From Camarhynchus parvulus (taxonomy: Eukaryota > Chordata > Aves > Passeriformes > Thraupidae): DNA of 64,000 nt. The notes below the pieces were generated by a model. The model did no database searches. It had not been told where the DNA came from and was given only the letters and a program-made list of their open reading frames with translations. Below, in pieces: positions 10,903 through 23,600 of this stretch. Every line of letters starts with the position of its first letter. Within the stretch, counting starts at the first letter, position 1. Where the stretch lies: positions 56,543,994 through 56,607,993 of the forward strand of contig NC_044571.1 in the NCBI RefSeq assembly GCF_901933205.1, given 5' to 3'. A program made the position numbers and the translations under genes.

Positions 10903-11610
10903 CAGAATCACAGAATGAATCAGGTTGGAAAAGAACTTTGAGGTCATCAAACACAACCTATGACCTAATAGCAACTTGTCAACTAGACCATGGTGCTAAG
11001 TGCCACACCCAGTCTTTCCTTAAACACCTCCAGAGACTGTGACTCTACCATCTCCCAGGGCAGCCCATTCTAATATCTAATTACTCTTTCTGTGAAGAAA
11101 TTCTTCCTAGTGTCCAGCCTAGACCACTCATGGCGTAGCTTGAGGCTATGTCCTCTCCTCCTGTCACTACTTGCCTGCGAGAAGAGACTGACCCCCATGT
11201 GGCCACAATCTCCTTTCAGGCAGTTGTAGAGAGAGCTATAAGGTCTCCCCTGAGCCTCATTTTCTCCAGGCTAAACAACTCCAGCTCCCTCTGCTGCTCC
11301 TCGCAGGACACTCTCTCTATACCCTTTACCAGCTTGATGGACCTTCTCTGGACTTGCTCCAGCACCCCAATGTCCTTCCTGCATTGAGGGTTCAGAACTG
11401 AGCACAGGACTTGAGTGGTGGCATCACCAGTGCCGAGAACAGGGGAACAGTCCCTGCCCTGTCCCTGCTGGCCACATTATTGCTGACACAAGCCAGGATG
11501 CCATTGGCCTTCTTGACCACCTGGGCACATTGCTGGCTCATGTCCAACTGAGTGTTAACCAGTACCCCCAGCTCCTTTTCTGCTGGGCAGCATTCCAGCC
11601 ACTTTTCTGT
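10903..11610 (-). mobile_element. CR1 LINE 3' portion
   Basis: The plus strand opens with AGAATCACAGAATGAATCAGG, the reverse complement of the CR1 3' terminal repeat and tail. It continues through the recognisable antisense 3'-UTR and ORF2 C-terminal text: CAGAGACTGTGACTCTACCA near 11031, CTCATTTTCTCCAGGCTAAA near 11255, GGACTTGCTCCAGCACCCC near 11350, and TTGGCCTTCTTGACCACCTG near 11505. It ends near CAGCATTCCAGCC. This is a 5'-truncated copy of about 0.7 kb, moderately diverged, without a usable frame. It is one of the better-preserved CR1 tails in the window. Confidence 0.93.
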
Positions 11611-14600
11611 ATATTTTGTGACTTTGTTTTTTTAAGTTCCAGTTCCTTTCTAAAGCACAGCAAAAAGTAAGTACTGGAACATCAGCATTTTTCATAAAAA
11701 CTTATTTTTTAGGCTTGTCAACATTTTATATAGAGTTCTGTACTGTTATTTAGTTTCCTAGCCTTCTACATAAGATTGGAAGAAACGAGAAGCACAAGTT
11801 CTGATACTTTTTTTTATTATGGTATGTAAGAAGTCCTTTTTAAAGCGAACTCATCTTTTATTTATCTCACCAAAAAAATAGCCAGATTTCTGAAGAGTTC
11901 AGCAGTGAATATGCTGAGCTTTGGGAAAAAAAAATATGTACATCTTGCAGCTCTGGACAAAAAGTTACGATGAGAGTCACCCACTCACTTCAAAATGTGG
12001 CTTGTAATATGTTGTGGTAGACATTTAAACAGTTTGGTTAAATCAATGTCTGTTGTAATGTATTGGTTTTGCCACTGAATTCACCAGGTTGAGGATTGTA
12101 CCTTGATCAGTACTGTTTTACTATACTTGAATTTAAAAAAAAAGTCTCATTTAATAATTGATGACGAAGAAATATTCAGTCAGTGGGATATTGAAATTTT
12201 TCTTCCAGCACACCAATTACAAATCTTTAGAAGAGCTGGTGGGTAAATGCCCCACAGTCTTTCACGCAGTAGACACACATGCTCTTAACTCGTTCTGATG
12301 TCATCTTCTTTGGAGGAGGTTTCTAGACAAACATTGATGCAACAGATATGTTAAAGAAGTCAATGGCAAAATGTCACTGAGAATCGAACTCGTGTAAAGA
12401 TCCATAGAGTGGTGGAATATAAAGTGAAAGAGATGCTGCCACTCCACTTTTATCTCTTTGATCCCATGTTCAAGACTAGTATAGGCCTGCAGCAGTGCTG
12501 AAACTATAGCACAAGAGCAGTGACCTTAGCACTATTGTGAACCTAATACCATTGATTGGATTTAGCTTTTACTGATTTTGAACACTGACAAGATTTCTGT
12601 AAAGATAGATCTCGTAAAAGTTTCATTTGTATTTCTCAGGAAATTCCCCTAATTCTCAAAATAACAACAACAACAAAACAAATCAACCCACCAATTTACC
12701 ACACAAATTAAAATAAAAATCTCACCCACAAATGTTGAAGACTAAATACAGGAGTTTATAATAGATGTGACAGAAAAGGGGAAAATTTATTCACATTTTC
12801 TAATTTATTTCCATAACATGACTGGAAATAGAAAAGATGAATAATAATAATTCACCTTCTGATGCATGGAGATATTACTAATATTATAATGCCTACAAAT
12901 GTGGACTTTAAAAGAAAATATTCTGTTTTAAAAATATATGGATTTTATTTTTACCAAAACTCATTAAAAAGAAAAGAGACTGATTGTAGAATACATAGAT
13001 TGGTCATTCCAAAGAGCTACTTTGGTCTCTGTTCTGTGATGATAAATTATGTCTATGGTTTAGTTTCTAGGTCAGCTTCAAGTCAGTGGTAACGCTTGAG
13101 TATTTACATGGTTCCGTATCTTGAGTTCAGGAGAAACAAGCTGTCAACTTTTCATTTTCTGGTTTCATCTCTTAAGTGAAATTAACTCAAAGTGAACACA
13201 TCATGGTGAAATGGTCTTTCCAAGGCATAATGAAGCATCAGAATAACACATACTGGAGCCAAGTTTTACCTTATGCAGTACTGGAATCTTAAGCCATGGG
13301 GGGAACCCAAAAAAATTTTGGACTTCTTTTCCTAACCTAGTTTGAAATGAAGTTTCCAACTAAGGATTGTGAGTTGAAACAAGTGAAGAGGCATGAATTA
13401 TTTCCTGCCACATTTTTCTGTCACTTGTCTATGATCAGCTTGTGATTTTATGCACCCCAAGTTGCGCTGAATAAGCAGTGGCAAAAAGTAAGTTTCTTCC
13501 CATTCATAGGTACAGCTTTCCAAATTGTGGTTATATGTCTGCTTGTAGTGCATTGGAGGGGAACATTGGTGACACGTTTATGTATAAAATATAAACATAC
13601 AAATTGACTGACTAAGCATGTGTTAGCTATGAGACATGGACAATCCTTGAAAAATATATGTTTGACTAATTTTCTGCTCTGTACTGGGTTTACTTTTCTT
13701 GCTTTCTGTGCTTTATATTGTTAGATTATAAAATTCAGTGATACTGGTAAAAACTAGAACAGTATGGGCTTGACTGAGGAAATAAAAACTTTTAAAGGTT
13801 TGTCCTATATCTCAAGTATTTCCTCCTTTTGATTCAATTTAGCATGGGAAAACACACACATCCTGAGCATACTTCACTTTTAAAAATAGATATTTTTCTA
13901 TATAGCAGCAAAAGAAAAAGTAGCATGAACTGTATTCTACACAGAGATGTGTATGTATTCCAGTCTGCAATTCATACAAGTGTACTGTAAAAAGCACAGC
14001 TGAAAATCACCAGTCACTTAAAATGTCATAGTCTGGAATATGCCTGAGTTGTGCTGTCAGTATGGGAAATGAATTCAAATAATAGGTGCCATTACTGTAG
14101 CATGAAACTATTAGTTAAAGTTCACAGTGCTTGACTAGATCACTTAAACCTGTATTAGGAAAAAAACCTGAAATTTTAAATGTTCTTCTTTTCTTCCTAA
14201 TTTGAGCAGGGGCTCAAAGTTTAACCAAAAGCATCTGGAAATAAGTTCCAGTGCTGTGCTCCTGGTTCAAGTTTGAAAGAACAGAAGGCAAAACTCCCTG
14301 AGCATGGTGCTAACTAGTATCACGGGGGTGTCAAACTTGATTTGAGGTAGATTGACGTGTCATTATTCCTCACATTCCTGCTTCCTTTTTAATGATCTGC
14401 ACCTGAGCTCTAGTGTGTATTTTGTGACACTTATTAGCAATCTACAGGTCTTAGAGAACTGTTGTTTATCCATCTCTCACCTGTTAAAATGTTAACAAGA
14501 CGAGACGTGCCACAGTGTCTGGTGCCAGCTGAAGGTCATGGATGGAGTGAGGAAGCCCCTGACATCTGTCTCTCGCAGTGGGCTTTGCACTGTGCTTCAC

Positions 14601-15082
14601 TGAGAACAGCAGGCTGAGCCATTTCTCACCATTAATATCAATGGGTCCTGAACGCCTGCTACCGGCACGCGCTCCTCGGCCCCAGGAGTGGAAGTGTGCA
14701 GCTATTAATGCACCTCATTCACATCTGAATTAAGAATGTTGAAACAGTTCCACATGGCAGATAAACCAAAGAAGTCATTAGGCTTATTCTTGTCCACATG
14801 TGCTCTAGTGCCTGATGGCTACTGCCCCCCACTGTTTTAAATCAAGACTGAGACTCAAGGTTCCTGAGTATCAATCAACATGGAATAATCCTCTCTTGGT
14901 CTTATTTTTCTGCTTTAGAACAGCTAGGTCTCATTGAGTAATTAATTTATTTTGATTTCCAGGCTGCAAGATATTCATTATACTCTAGTATTAATGGCAT
15001 TTGCATTTTGGAAAATGGTCATACCATTTCAATTAGAAGTTTTTTAGGATGGAATAGATGACTCTCATGTAAAGCAGTTTTA
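11611..15082. other. Unique sequence, with a less AT-rich pocket at 14460-14760
   Basis: No transposon or gene recognised. Within it, 14460-14760 is locally GC-richer, has several CpGs clustered at 14651-14680 (including CGGCACGCGC) and is bordered by ATTAAT-type motifs. This is compatible with a conserved non-coding element or enhancer, but sequence composition alone cannot show that. Confidence 0.4.
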
Positions 15083-15165
15083 AATCACAGAATCAGATTT
15101 TGTGTTGAAAGGAACCTTAAAGATCTAGTCCCTAATCTGCTGCCATTGGCAGGCATGCCACCCAA
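15083..15165 (-). mobile_element. CR1 LINE 3' tail fragment
   Basis: AATCACAGAATCAGATTTTG, then TTGAAAGGAACCTTAAAGAT and GGCAGGCATGCCACCC, matches the antisense CR1 3' tail ('gaatca...gttggaagggaccttaaagatc...gggcagggatgccaccc'). About 80 bp, strongly truncated. Confidence 0.8.
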
Positions 15166-15375
15166 AACTTTTCCTCTCCCTTTCCTCTCCCTGTGAACCT
15201 GTCTGCTCCCCTTCTCTTCCTTTTCTTCTCTCTTTTTTCCCTTCTTCTTCCTTTATTTTAACATTTTCAGTGTAGTGGCTTCCTTTGCTGTGTTTTTATT
15301 TTGCCTTCTTATTGTTTGTTTGGTTGGTTTGGGTTTTTTTGGTTGTTGGTTTTTCTTTACTTTTTTTTTTCTGCT
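15166..15375. repeat. Polypyrimidine tract and T/G-rich low complexity
   Basis: 15166-15260 is almost pure C/T. It is followed by TTTGG/TTGG-rich sequence and a T run up to about 15370. The 88-codon lysine-rich frame on the minus strand over this stretch is a product of the composition, not a gene. Confidence 0.8.
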
Positions 15376-17127
15376 AGTAACATTTTCTTTCTTTTGAAAA
15401 TCATTCAGACGTTTTAGCCCATGCTGGGCTGTCACAGACTCTAACAGCTTGTTGAAAAACCCTTCCATTTCTTGTGGAGCACATGAAACGATGCTGTTCA
15501 GCAGAGACAGTGGAAACAAGGTGTGCAGTCCTTTCAGTTTTTATTTATGGCAATGGGGAGCGTATTGCTGGAGGTACTAAGAACAGATTTACTTTCTGAA
15601 AGAGTCAAATTTATCTCAATTGTCTCTGGATGGAAACCCATCTATCCCAATAGCCATGGAAACAGCTCTTCTGATCCCCTGCTACTTTGTGTTCTGAAAT
15701 ATTCGTCTGTTTCATGAATGGTTAAACAACCTCATTCTTAATCTCATTAGTGTAAGGCTCTCACGCAGCACCCACTGAAAACAGCTGAATGGCATTCCCG
15801 AATGTGAGTAGATTTTAGTTCTGACACTAACAAATATCCCACTGGCTTAGCCTTTCAAAAGGCAGACAAACGAAAAATAACTTTAAGCACTTCTATCAAA
15901 AATAAATACCATTTGTTTTTGGAGGTCTGATTCTCTGAGGTTCCCATTGATGTAGGCTGTGGAATGTGACATATTTTTATAGGCTTGTTTCTTTTAAAGC
16001 AAACTCCAAAATATTGTTTTGTTTTGGGGGCTCATGGCTATTTAGAACAAACTTGCAACATCTTGCAAGTTACAGCTGCAGTCCTGAGTACAGTAGTGGG
16101 CAATAAAAAGGAAAGATTAAGTATTCTGTAGCTGGGTTAGATTGGAACAACAGCAAGAGACTGCTGCATTCTTTCAAAACAAACAAAAAACATAATTGGA
16201 AATATTCATTTATATATTCTCTTACATTAGATGGGGCCACTGAGTGAAACATTCACTGATGAATTACTCCTCTAATCTGTGGAGGGAAACCAGCTCCTGG
16301 TGAATTAGAGTCCTGGAACAGAGCCATGAGAACTAAATGGCTAAAAATGAAAACAGGCAAACATTTGAAGAGTATTCTACAGAACACAGATCTTTCAGCA
16401 CCTCCCCCTTTCCATGGCTAATTCATTGTCATGGAAACTGAATTTATCAAAATGTTCTTGTTCACTCCTAGTGACCCAGTGAGTCGACTTACAGAGCTGG
16501 TGAAAGGTAGCTCAGGCTGAAGCAATTTCTACAAATGATATGCAGCAGTTCATAAGTCAGTAAATTTTGAATGGCATCATTGTACTTCCCAAGTAGTTTT
16601 CCCTAGTCTCAAAAGACTCATTCTGTCTGCAAGCTGGAGGTGTCTGAAACACTTACTAATAAGTTAGCATGGGTGGTATGTATGACTATAGATCCTTTCT
16701 TCCCCCTCTGCTCTCCTTTAATGTTTTTCTTCTTACCCTGTGAATTTATGCTAAAATTTTTTGTTTGTGTCATTTCTTTTCTTGATACATTTTCCACAGC
16801 ATTTTCCTGTGTTGATATGTAGCCCAAGGATGCAAAAATCCTTCATCACCTCATGACAAACATCTCTTCTTATCTGTTACTGAAGATAGGTGTTGACTAC
16901 CAAGTGTAATGCACAATGACTGCTGTATGCAGCCAGCTCTGCCAAATCCAAAATAACCCTGGAACTCAGTGTTTTCACCATGTCTCAGAAAGTGGGGTTG
17001 CTTGTATTTCTTCATCATACATGAAAATTGTCATATAACTATTTGGAAGGTTTTTCACCTGCCATGTCACTTCTAAATTCTGTCAAGGTTGGTTTTTATT
17101 TTATTTTCTGCTAGCAATTAGTGACTT

Positions 17128-17141
17128 GTTGTCATGGAAAC
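17128..17141 (+). promoter_or_regulatory. RFX/X-box-like motif
   Basis: GTTGTCATGGAAAC differs at one position from GTTGCCATGGAAAC, the two-half-site motif bound by RFX winged-helix factors. Two related sites (16425-16438 and 15651-15663) lie upstream. Binding is inferred only. Confidence 0.3.
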
Positions 17142-20100
17142 CATACTTCACATGATTTTTGAACTTAAATGGCTGAATGTGATCAGCACTCTTCATTCTT
17201 TAGCCTTAGTAGTTAAAGACTTCTTTGTGTATGTGATCTTGATTACAGAATCACATAAAATATCTATAAACACACAAAATAATAGCAGAAGGCTACATCA
17301 ATTAAAACGGAGTATTCAATAATTCATTCTTTAATTAAAGCTCTTCCTTTTCCTATTGCTGTAACCTTTCAAGTGTTAAAGCAGATATAAAAGCTAATAA
17401 TTTGTATGAAGTATCTTTTCTAATTAGCAGTTTGTGAAACAATAATGAAGGAAAACAAAAAATGGATATTTAAATACTCTTGCTTTTACTCTTAATGCAA
17501 TAAATGGAAACAAATATACTTTAGAGAAAATATTTTCTAGAGGATAAGTCTGTATCTGTTTGTGGACAGTATGCATTCATGTACACAAAAAGGGATACAC
17601 TTGTTTCAGCTTTTTGTTTGTAAATAGATGAAATTACTTTGGAAAAAGGAAAGGATATATCCCAATATACACTCAGTAAAAGATACGTTTGAATTTGTTC
17701 ATCCACTAATTTTTTTAATCTCTAAATCAAAGTCTTAAAACTTTATTTCAGAGGCTGTATTTTTCAATAGAAACTACACCAAAGGATTAATATATTGCAT
17801 TTTTTTTCATGTGAGTGGTGTCTCCACCATTTAAAAATATTCCAGAAATATTGGTTCATCATAAAGATCCATTTTCATTGAAGAATTTCCAGATATATTG
17901 CTCTAATAATGGTGGCAGAGCAAGCTGAAGCAGGTCAATATAAAGACTTTTGTGAAGTCTCCGATTCCAGATCCTAATCCCATTCCAAACTAGATATTGC
18001 TATTTGTGTGTGTATGTATACACATGTATAAACACATTTTATTCAGAAAAACAGTTCTACATATAAGAATTATGCAGACATAGCTGCAATATTTTAAATT
18101 CACAGTTTGCACTGGTTCAATTTCTTTGTCTAGATAAATGGTTCATGTGGTTGCATGTTCGTGTCCCTGTCTGACTTGAAAAATGCTGAATGGTCTGTAA
18201 TCAATAAGAGTTCAAGTTATTTGAACTTCGTAGGAAATGATAAGAATCAGGCCTGGGCATGTGAAATTGTAAATGCCACTAATGAATGCTAACCAGGAGA
18301 CAGTGATTTTTGAAGACTTTCCTGGTGTTTGATGCCTGAGAAGACTCAGTCTTGAAAAGACACTGTATTTATTAAGCTTTTCAAATGCCTCTTTGGAAAA
18401 CTAGAACTAAACTAAGCTATTGTTTAATGTACCTGTCATTGAAAAATGCAGTCCGAAGGCATGATAAGACAATTTATTCCCTGTGGTAATATCTGAATTG
18501 AATGTTATTTTCCCCTATATCTCCTCCCATGTACTGGAGACTCATTACTTGGATTCCATAGTTTTACACTGTAAGGATATCTTTTTACTTTCAGTGATAC
18601 AAAGACAAATATAAATGATTTTAGCATGCATTTATTGTGTTCAGGGGTTACTTACAAAGAAGCAATTGTGAAGCGTTTTAGTGGAAAAATGTGCAAGTAT
18701 TTATACAGCATGTTATAATAACATCAAACATTTAATTAAAGACTTAATTTTGGTGAAAAAGGGAGAAAAAAAATAGGTGAAACTGTCTGTTTCTTATACT
18801 TGGGATAGTAAATACATCTGCCATAAAGCACCATAGTTATAAAATTTAACCTGTTTGCTGAATATTTTTGTTAAACTTTGAGAGAACAGGTACATATTTC
18901 ATATTTGCTGTTTCTGTGCTCACTCAAGTTCTAGGAAATCAAAGCAATTATTCTGAAAACCAGGTTGAAAGCAGTGTGAAACCACAATTTATCTCATATT
19001 AAGATACACTCAATTACATGTTATCACATCAAGTATGGCATTTCCTAGTAAATTGTGAGTGTGGGCTTTAAGCTCTTTTTAAACTGTTCTCCTCTGTTAA
19101 TGTGTCAGATTACTTTTAATTCTTATTTCTCTACAATATGTCTTTCAATTACCATCTTCTCCTAAAGTTTGTTAGAAATACAATCTATACTTTAAACTTT
19201 TAAATCAGAAAACTACTATCAATAATTGTATTAGCCCTGTGGTACCTACAGCACATACATGTTCTTTCCTGAACACCTCCGGTGCATACTGGTTTTCTAA
19301 GGATTTGAGTTTAACTAACACTTATTACTGGTTGCACAATGTGTTTGTTTTCACAAATGTGCGAAATTCTATCTGTTTTTGATTGTTTTTTTTTTCCTTC
19401 CCATTAAAAATGTACAGAACAAAAAGCATCAAATTACTAGTTCAAGTTTGTACTGGAGTGAAGCATTTGACCTTACATTTGTATAAGGTCAAATATTTCT
19501 ACAGAACTGTTGTTGTTATTAAAGCTATTTAAAAGATAATATTATGGAAATAAAAATACAGAACATGGTTCTTCAAAATGTACAATCAGGAAAAAAGTTA
19601 CTCCTTAAAATCAGTTGTAAATGTAATTTAAAATTGTGAAGCTAAAACCCAGCTGATTTTCTTTGCTGCTCAGGATTCCTGTGGGGTATTACTTCAGTCT
19701 TGTAATATTTTTTTTTTGTACTTGGAAAGACAATGGAATATGACAGGTTCTTTGACAGTTTGCTAACACAAATTAACCTCATTTATGGGAAAACTGGTTG
19801 TGCGTGAACATCTACTTTTGCAGTGGTTTTCAAGAAAATCTCTAAACTGCTGAATTTCTGGGAGGTCTGCTTCCTAAATTTTAAGCATTCTGCTGAGTAA
19901 TAGCATTTATAAGGTAACATGTATCTTATGATAGGCCTGCATATTGATGACTATAATATTTGTAGAGGAAAAGGAAGAAATAAAGCATGCTTGATTTGTT
20001 CTTTCAAACTAATGAAAATTCATTGCTGCTTTGCATATGATTTCATCAGGTAGCATGGTGGGGTATTTGAGCATGGTTTATTCTTTAATTCATAAAGAAC

Positions 20101-20621
20101 CAAATCTTAAGAGATTCGTGGTGTGAATTTGTCACATAGAAATAATATTAGTCTAAGGGAAATATGTAAGATAGTATTTTTTTCTTTCTAGCCTGAAAAA
20201 TGCATAAATGATTGTTCCCAGGAACAAGTAGAAGAATACAGGAGAATCTGACCTAAATGTAATCCCCTTACAAATATTGGTAACCAAAATAATTATTAGG
20301 CTATTCTTATTTTGTTAAATTTCATTCTTTGTGGATGGAACCTATTTTATAATTATGTGAGAGGTACTATATAAGCCGGGTGGAGATGATAAAGAGTATC
20401 TATCAAATGAAATCCAACACTAGTGGGCTTTAAAAAGCCCATAAATTTATTTTAAAATAAAATTGTAAACAAAATGGCCCAAGGGTCCTATCTCTCCACC
20501 TTCTAAAATCATGTATGTTTCTGAATTCAGTTTAAGATATACTGTTGAAAAAATACACAGCTGTACAGCAGAAGACAATACAAAATGTTATACAAACTCC
20601 TATGTTTCTTCATCAATAGCT

Positions 20622-20656
20622 TTTTTTTTTTTTTTTTTTGTTTGGGTTTTTTTTTT
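20622..20656. repeat. Poly-T tracts
   Basis: Two T runs (about 18 and 10 bases) separated by a GTTTGGG spacer. Low-complexity sequence, not tied to a recognisable retroposon body. Confidence 0.85.
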
Positions 20657-23600
20657 GTGTAGAACCACTGGTGCTAAAGTAAGGACCACCAAAGTTTCAT
20701 GGAGGGTGGGGACAAATGCCATATTATAGTCTCTACAGTTTCTCTGCAGTGAAAAATTTGCAACTGTAAAGAGAAATATTATCTCTGTTGTAAACAAAAA
20801 AAACCAAACAAGTAAAAAAAGCTGACTTGTTCTTGAGTACTCTAAGCCTGGACTGAAAATTTTCACTTTAAGCTACCTTTTCTGAAAATTTTCACTATCA
20901 GTTTGATTTGTTCTGGATGACCTACATTTATGGTGGTAAAACCTTTCATGTATAATCATATAATCATATTTTCTGTTCATGCCACATATGTTAGAAATGA
21001 CCTATTGTAGGTGCATATCAAAGCATTAAAGTATGTTTATGGATTATCTCATACTGTTAAGGTAAAGTTAGATTCCCTGTTTACTGGGGTCCACTTGTGT
21101 GAAGGTTACAGAGAGAGCCATTGAAATCTCTAAATATAGCTTAAAAGAGTTTCTCTATATCTAAAATGTCATGACATTAACATCCAGTATCTTGGGATGC
21201 TCCAAAGTTAGAAACTGGGAAACTGATCCTTTCCAGTGGTATAGAGCTCTAGTTTCTAGCCTTACAACTATTCAAAGAAATGGACCTACCTTCTGACATT
21301 TTAGATATAAAAAAGGTTTTGTGAGTCCAGCTCATCCTGTATATTAGGAAGCCATATTTTCTGAGGAAGAATTACTGATTTAAGCAGGGTTAGAATGAGT
21401 GACTTGGTGTTCTATTTAATTAAAAATAATAAGAAGAAATGTCCCTACTGGTTCTTTACAGGTATTCTATAGTTATGACTTTTGTAAGAGGGTGTCTTGG
21501 TCATAAAAATGATATTAATTACTCAAAAATATATATTATATTATAATCAAATTCATACTTACAAAAGATGGACCTACTTATGTATTCCTGAATGAAACTA
21601 GGGTTTGAAGATGCAGACGTAAATGCTTTTTATGAGCAGAGAAAGGAGATTTTATTTGTTGCTGTTAAGAAGTAAGTTCAGTTAAAGAGAATAATTCAGA
21701 TGTATTATGTGCTCAGTTTTTCTTTGACCCAGTGCTCATCAGTAGGTATTGTCTATTCTGGGTTTTTTTTTGGTGGTGAGACTGAATGTGTAATTAATTG
21801 CAGATATGAATATAAAAAGAAATTTACTTTCTCAGTGCTCTTCAGTAAAGCATTTCATTGAGCTGGATGACAAATCAGTGTCTGAAGTTGTGTGTCACAG
21901 CCTGACTGCTTTTCCATTTAGGGCCTATTTCACACTGACTGAAAAATGGTAGAGTGGTTCAGCTCCATTTGCTGAATAACCTGGAGGTCCTTAGGGGAAA
22001 AGGGGAAAAATCTGCTGTGTTTCAGAGAGTGTTGGATCTAACTTGAATTCTTGGCATGCAAGTAGCCTATTTCTCTTGCTTGCAATAACTTGCATTAAGC
22101 CTGGCTTTGATTAGTGTGATGGGAATATCAGACATCTCCCCAGAGTAACATCTTGCAGTACAGCTGAAAAAAACCAGACCAGTTGTCTGTATGTTTGCAC
22201 AGAAAATTATATATATATTTCTGAGCTGGATCAATAATGCTTCTTGATATTGTACATACCAGTTTATGGAATAGAATTCAAAACCAAACATTTCAGAATT
22301 GTCAAATGTACTACCATTTTTCTGCCTGGATACTTTGGAAAGGCCTTGTTTTGAAAATATGAATTTTCACTGCATTATGACCATCATGTCATGGATGACT
22401 ATTGGACAAAATGGAGAAAACCAAGTTCTTTAATTTATATTAATACAGTCCAACATAACTTCAGAAACTTATCTACCAAAGTTCATTTTAATTTAAACCA
22501 ACTTCACTATTTCCTACATAATGTCTGCAAAAAAATGCGCAGTATATGTGAATATATAGGCATGTTAAAAAGTTGCCGATAAAAGGTATAGAACTAGACA
22601 CATATCAACTGCTTTAATGTACAGCAGTTTTAAGAAATTCTATGTTATATCTATAGTTGATTATGTAGCAAAATAGGCTTCACTATTTTGTTTACATGAA
22701 ATCTAATTTGATAATGGTCTATAAAAATGATCATCACTAACAATGATGATTCAGGAAAGGCCAACATTTGAACTGCAGAAAAACTGTAATATTTAGAGCT
22801 GGGAAAATCAAGAAACATTTGAATTTAAGTGAGTAGGAAATACTTGCTAAATAGTGAAAGCATGCCTCATTCAATAAAACTCAGATGTCAGTTGAGCTGT
22901 TTTATTTTGCTTTTGCATTTTATCTTCCTCCCTCTATTATCTTATTTCATATGGTCTTCTTTCTAAATGTGAGGTTCTAAATCAGTTTTTCTTAGTCATC
23001 TAGCAGTTCCACAATACTCATAGAGAGGTAAGAATGGCTAAAATTGGATGTTTTTTCTCCAGCTTTTGCCTCTTGCTGACAGATGTTGAACAAGATCTGA
23101 AGTGAATTTTAACCCTAAAGAAGTTTTATAGAGAAATTGTGAGATAACCTTCTCATAATGAGTTCATTGTTAACAATTCTAAGCTGTAGTTTCACATTAT
23201 CTATCATGGCTTATAGACAAAGAATCCCTGTAATTCTCTCCAGCCAATTCAGCAGATCTGACAGTGTTATAGCTGTGGTGATGTGTTTTTTCATGTAATT
23301 GGAGCATGGAAGCATCATTCACTGATATTTTTTGCTTCTGGGAGACCTTGCATAAAAAGAGGATTGATCAAATGGTCTCCTACAGGGGTGCCATTGCTTC
23401 AGGCTGGTCATTTAGGGTGGCTAACCAAAATATAAGGCAAATATGAGGCAGATAAAAATAAAAAAGAACAAATGAAGGTAGCTAGAGGCAGAAAAACACT
23501 GTCAGTCCATTCTTTTGTTATAGCTGTGCTTCAAGCATCAGTGCTTGTAAGAAGCTCCAAAGTGGCCTTAGGATGAAGCTCTGTAATTGCAGGCAAGCAA

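Noticed and set aside
15253..15519. 88-codon lysine-rich minus-strand frame
   Set aside because: Produced by a polypyrimidine and T/G-rich tract; no domain.
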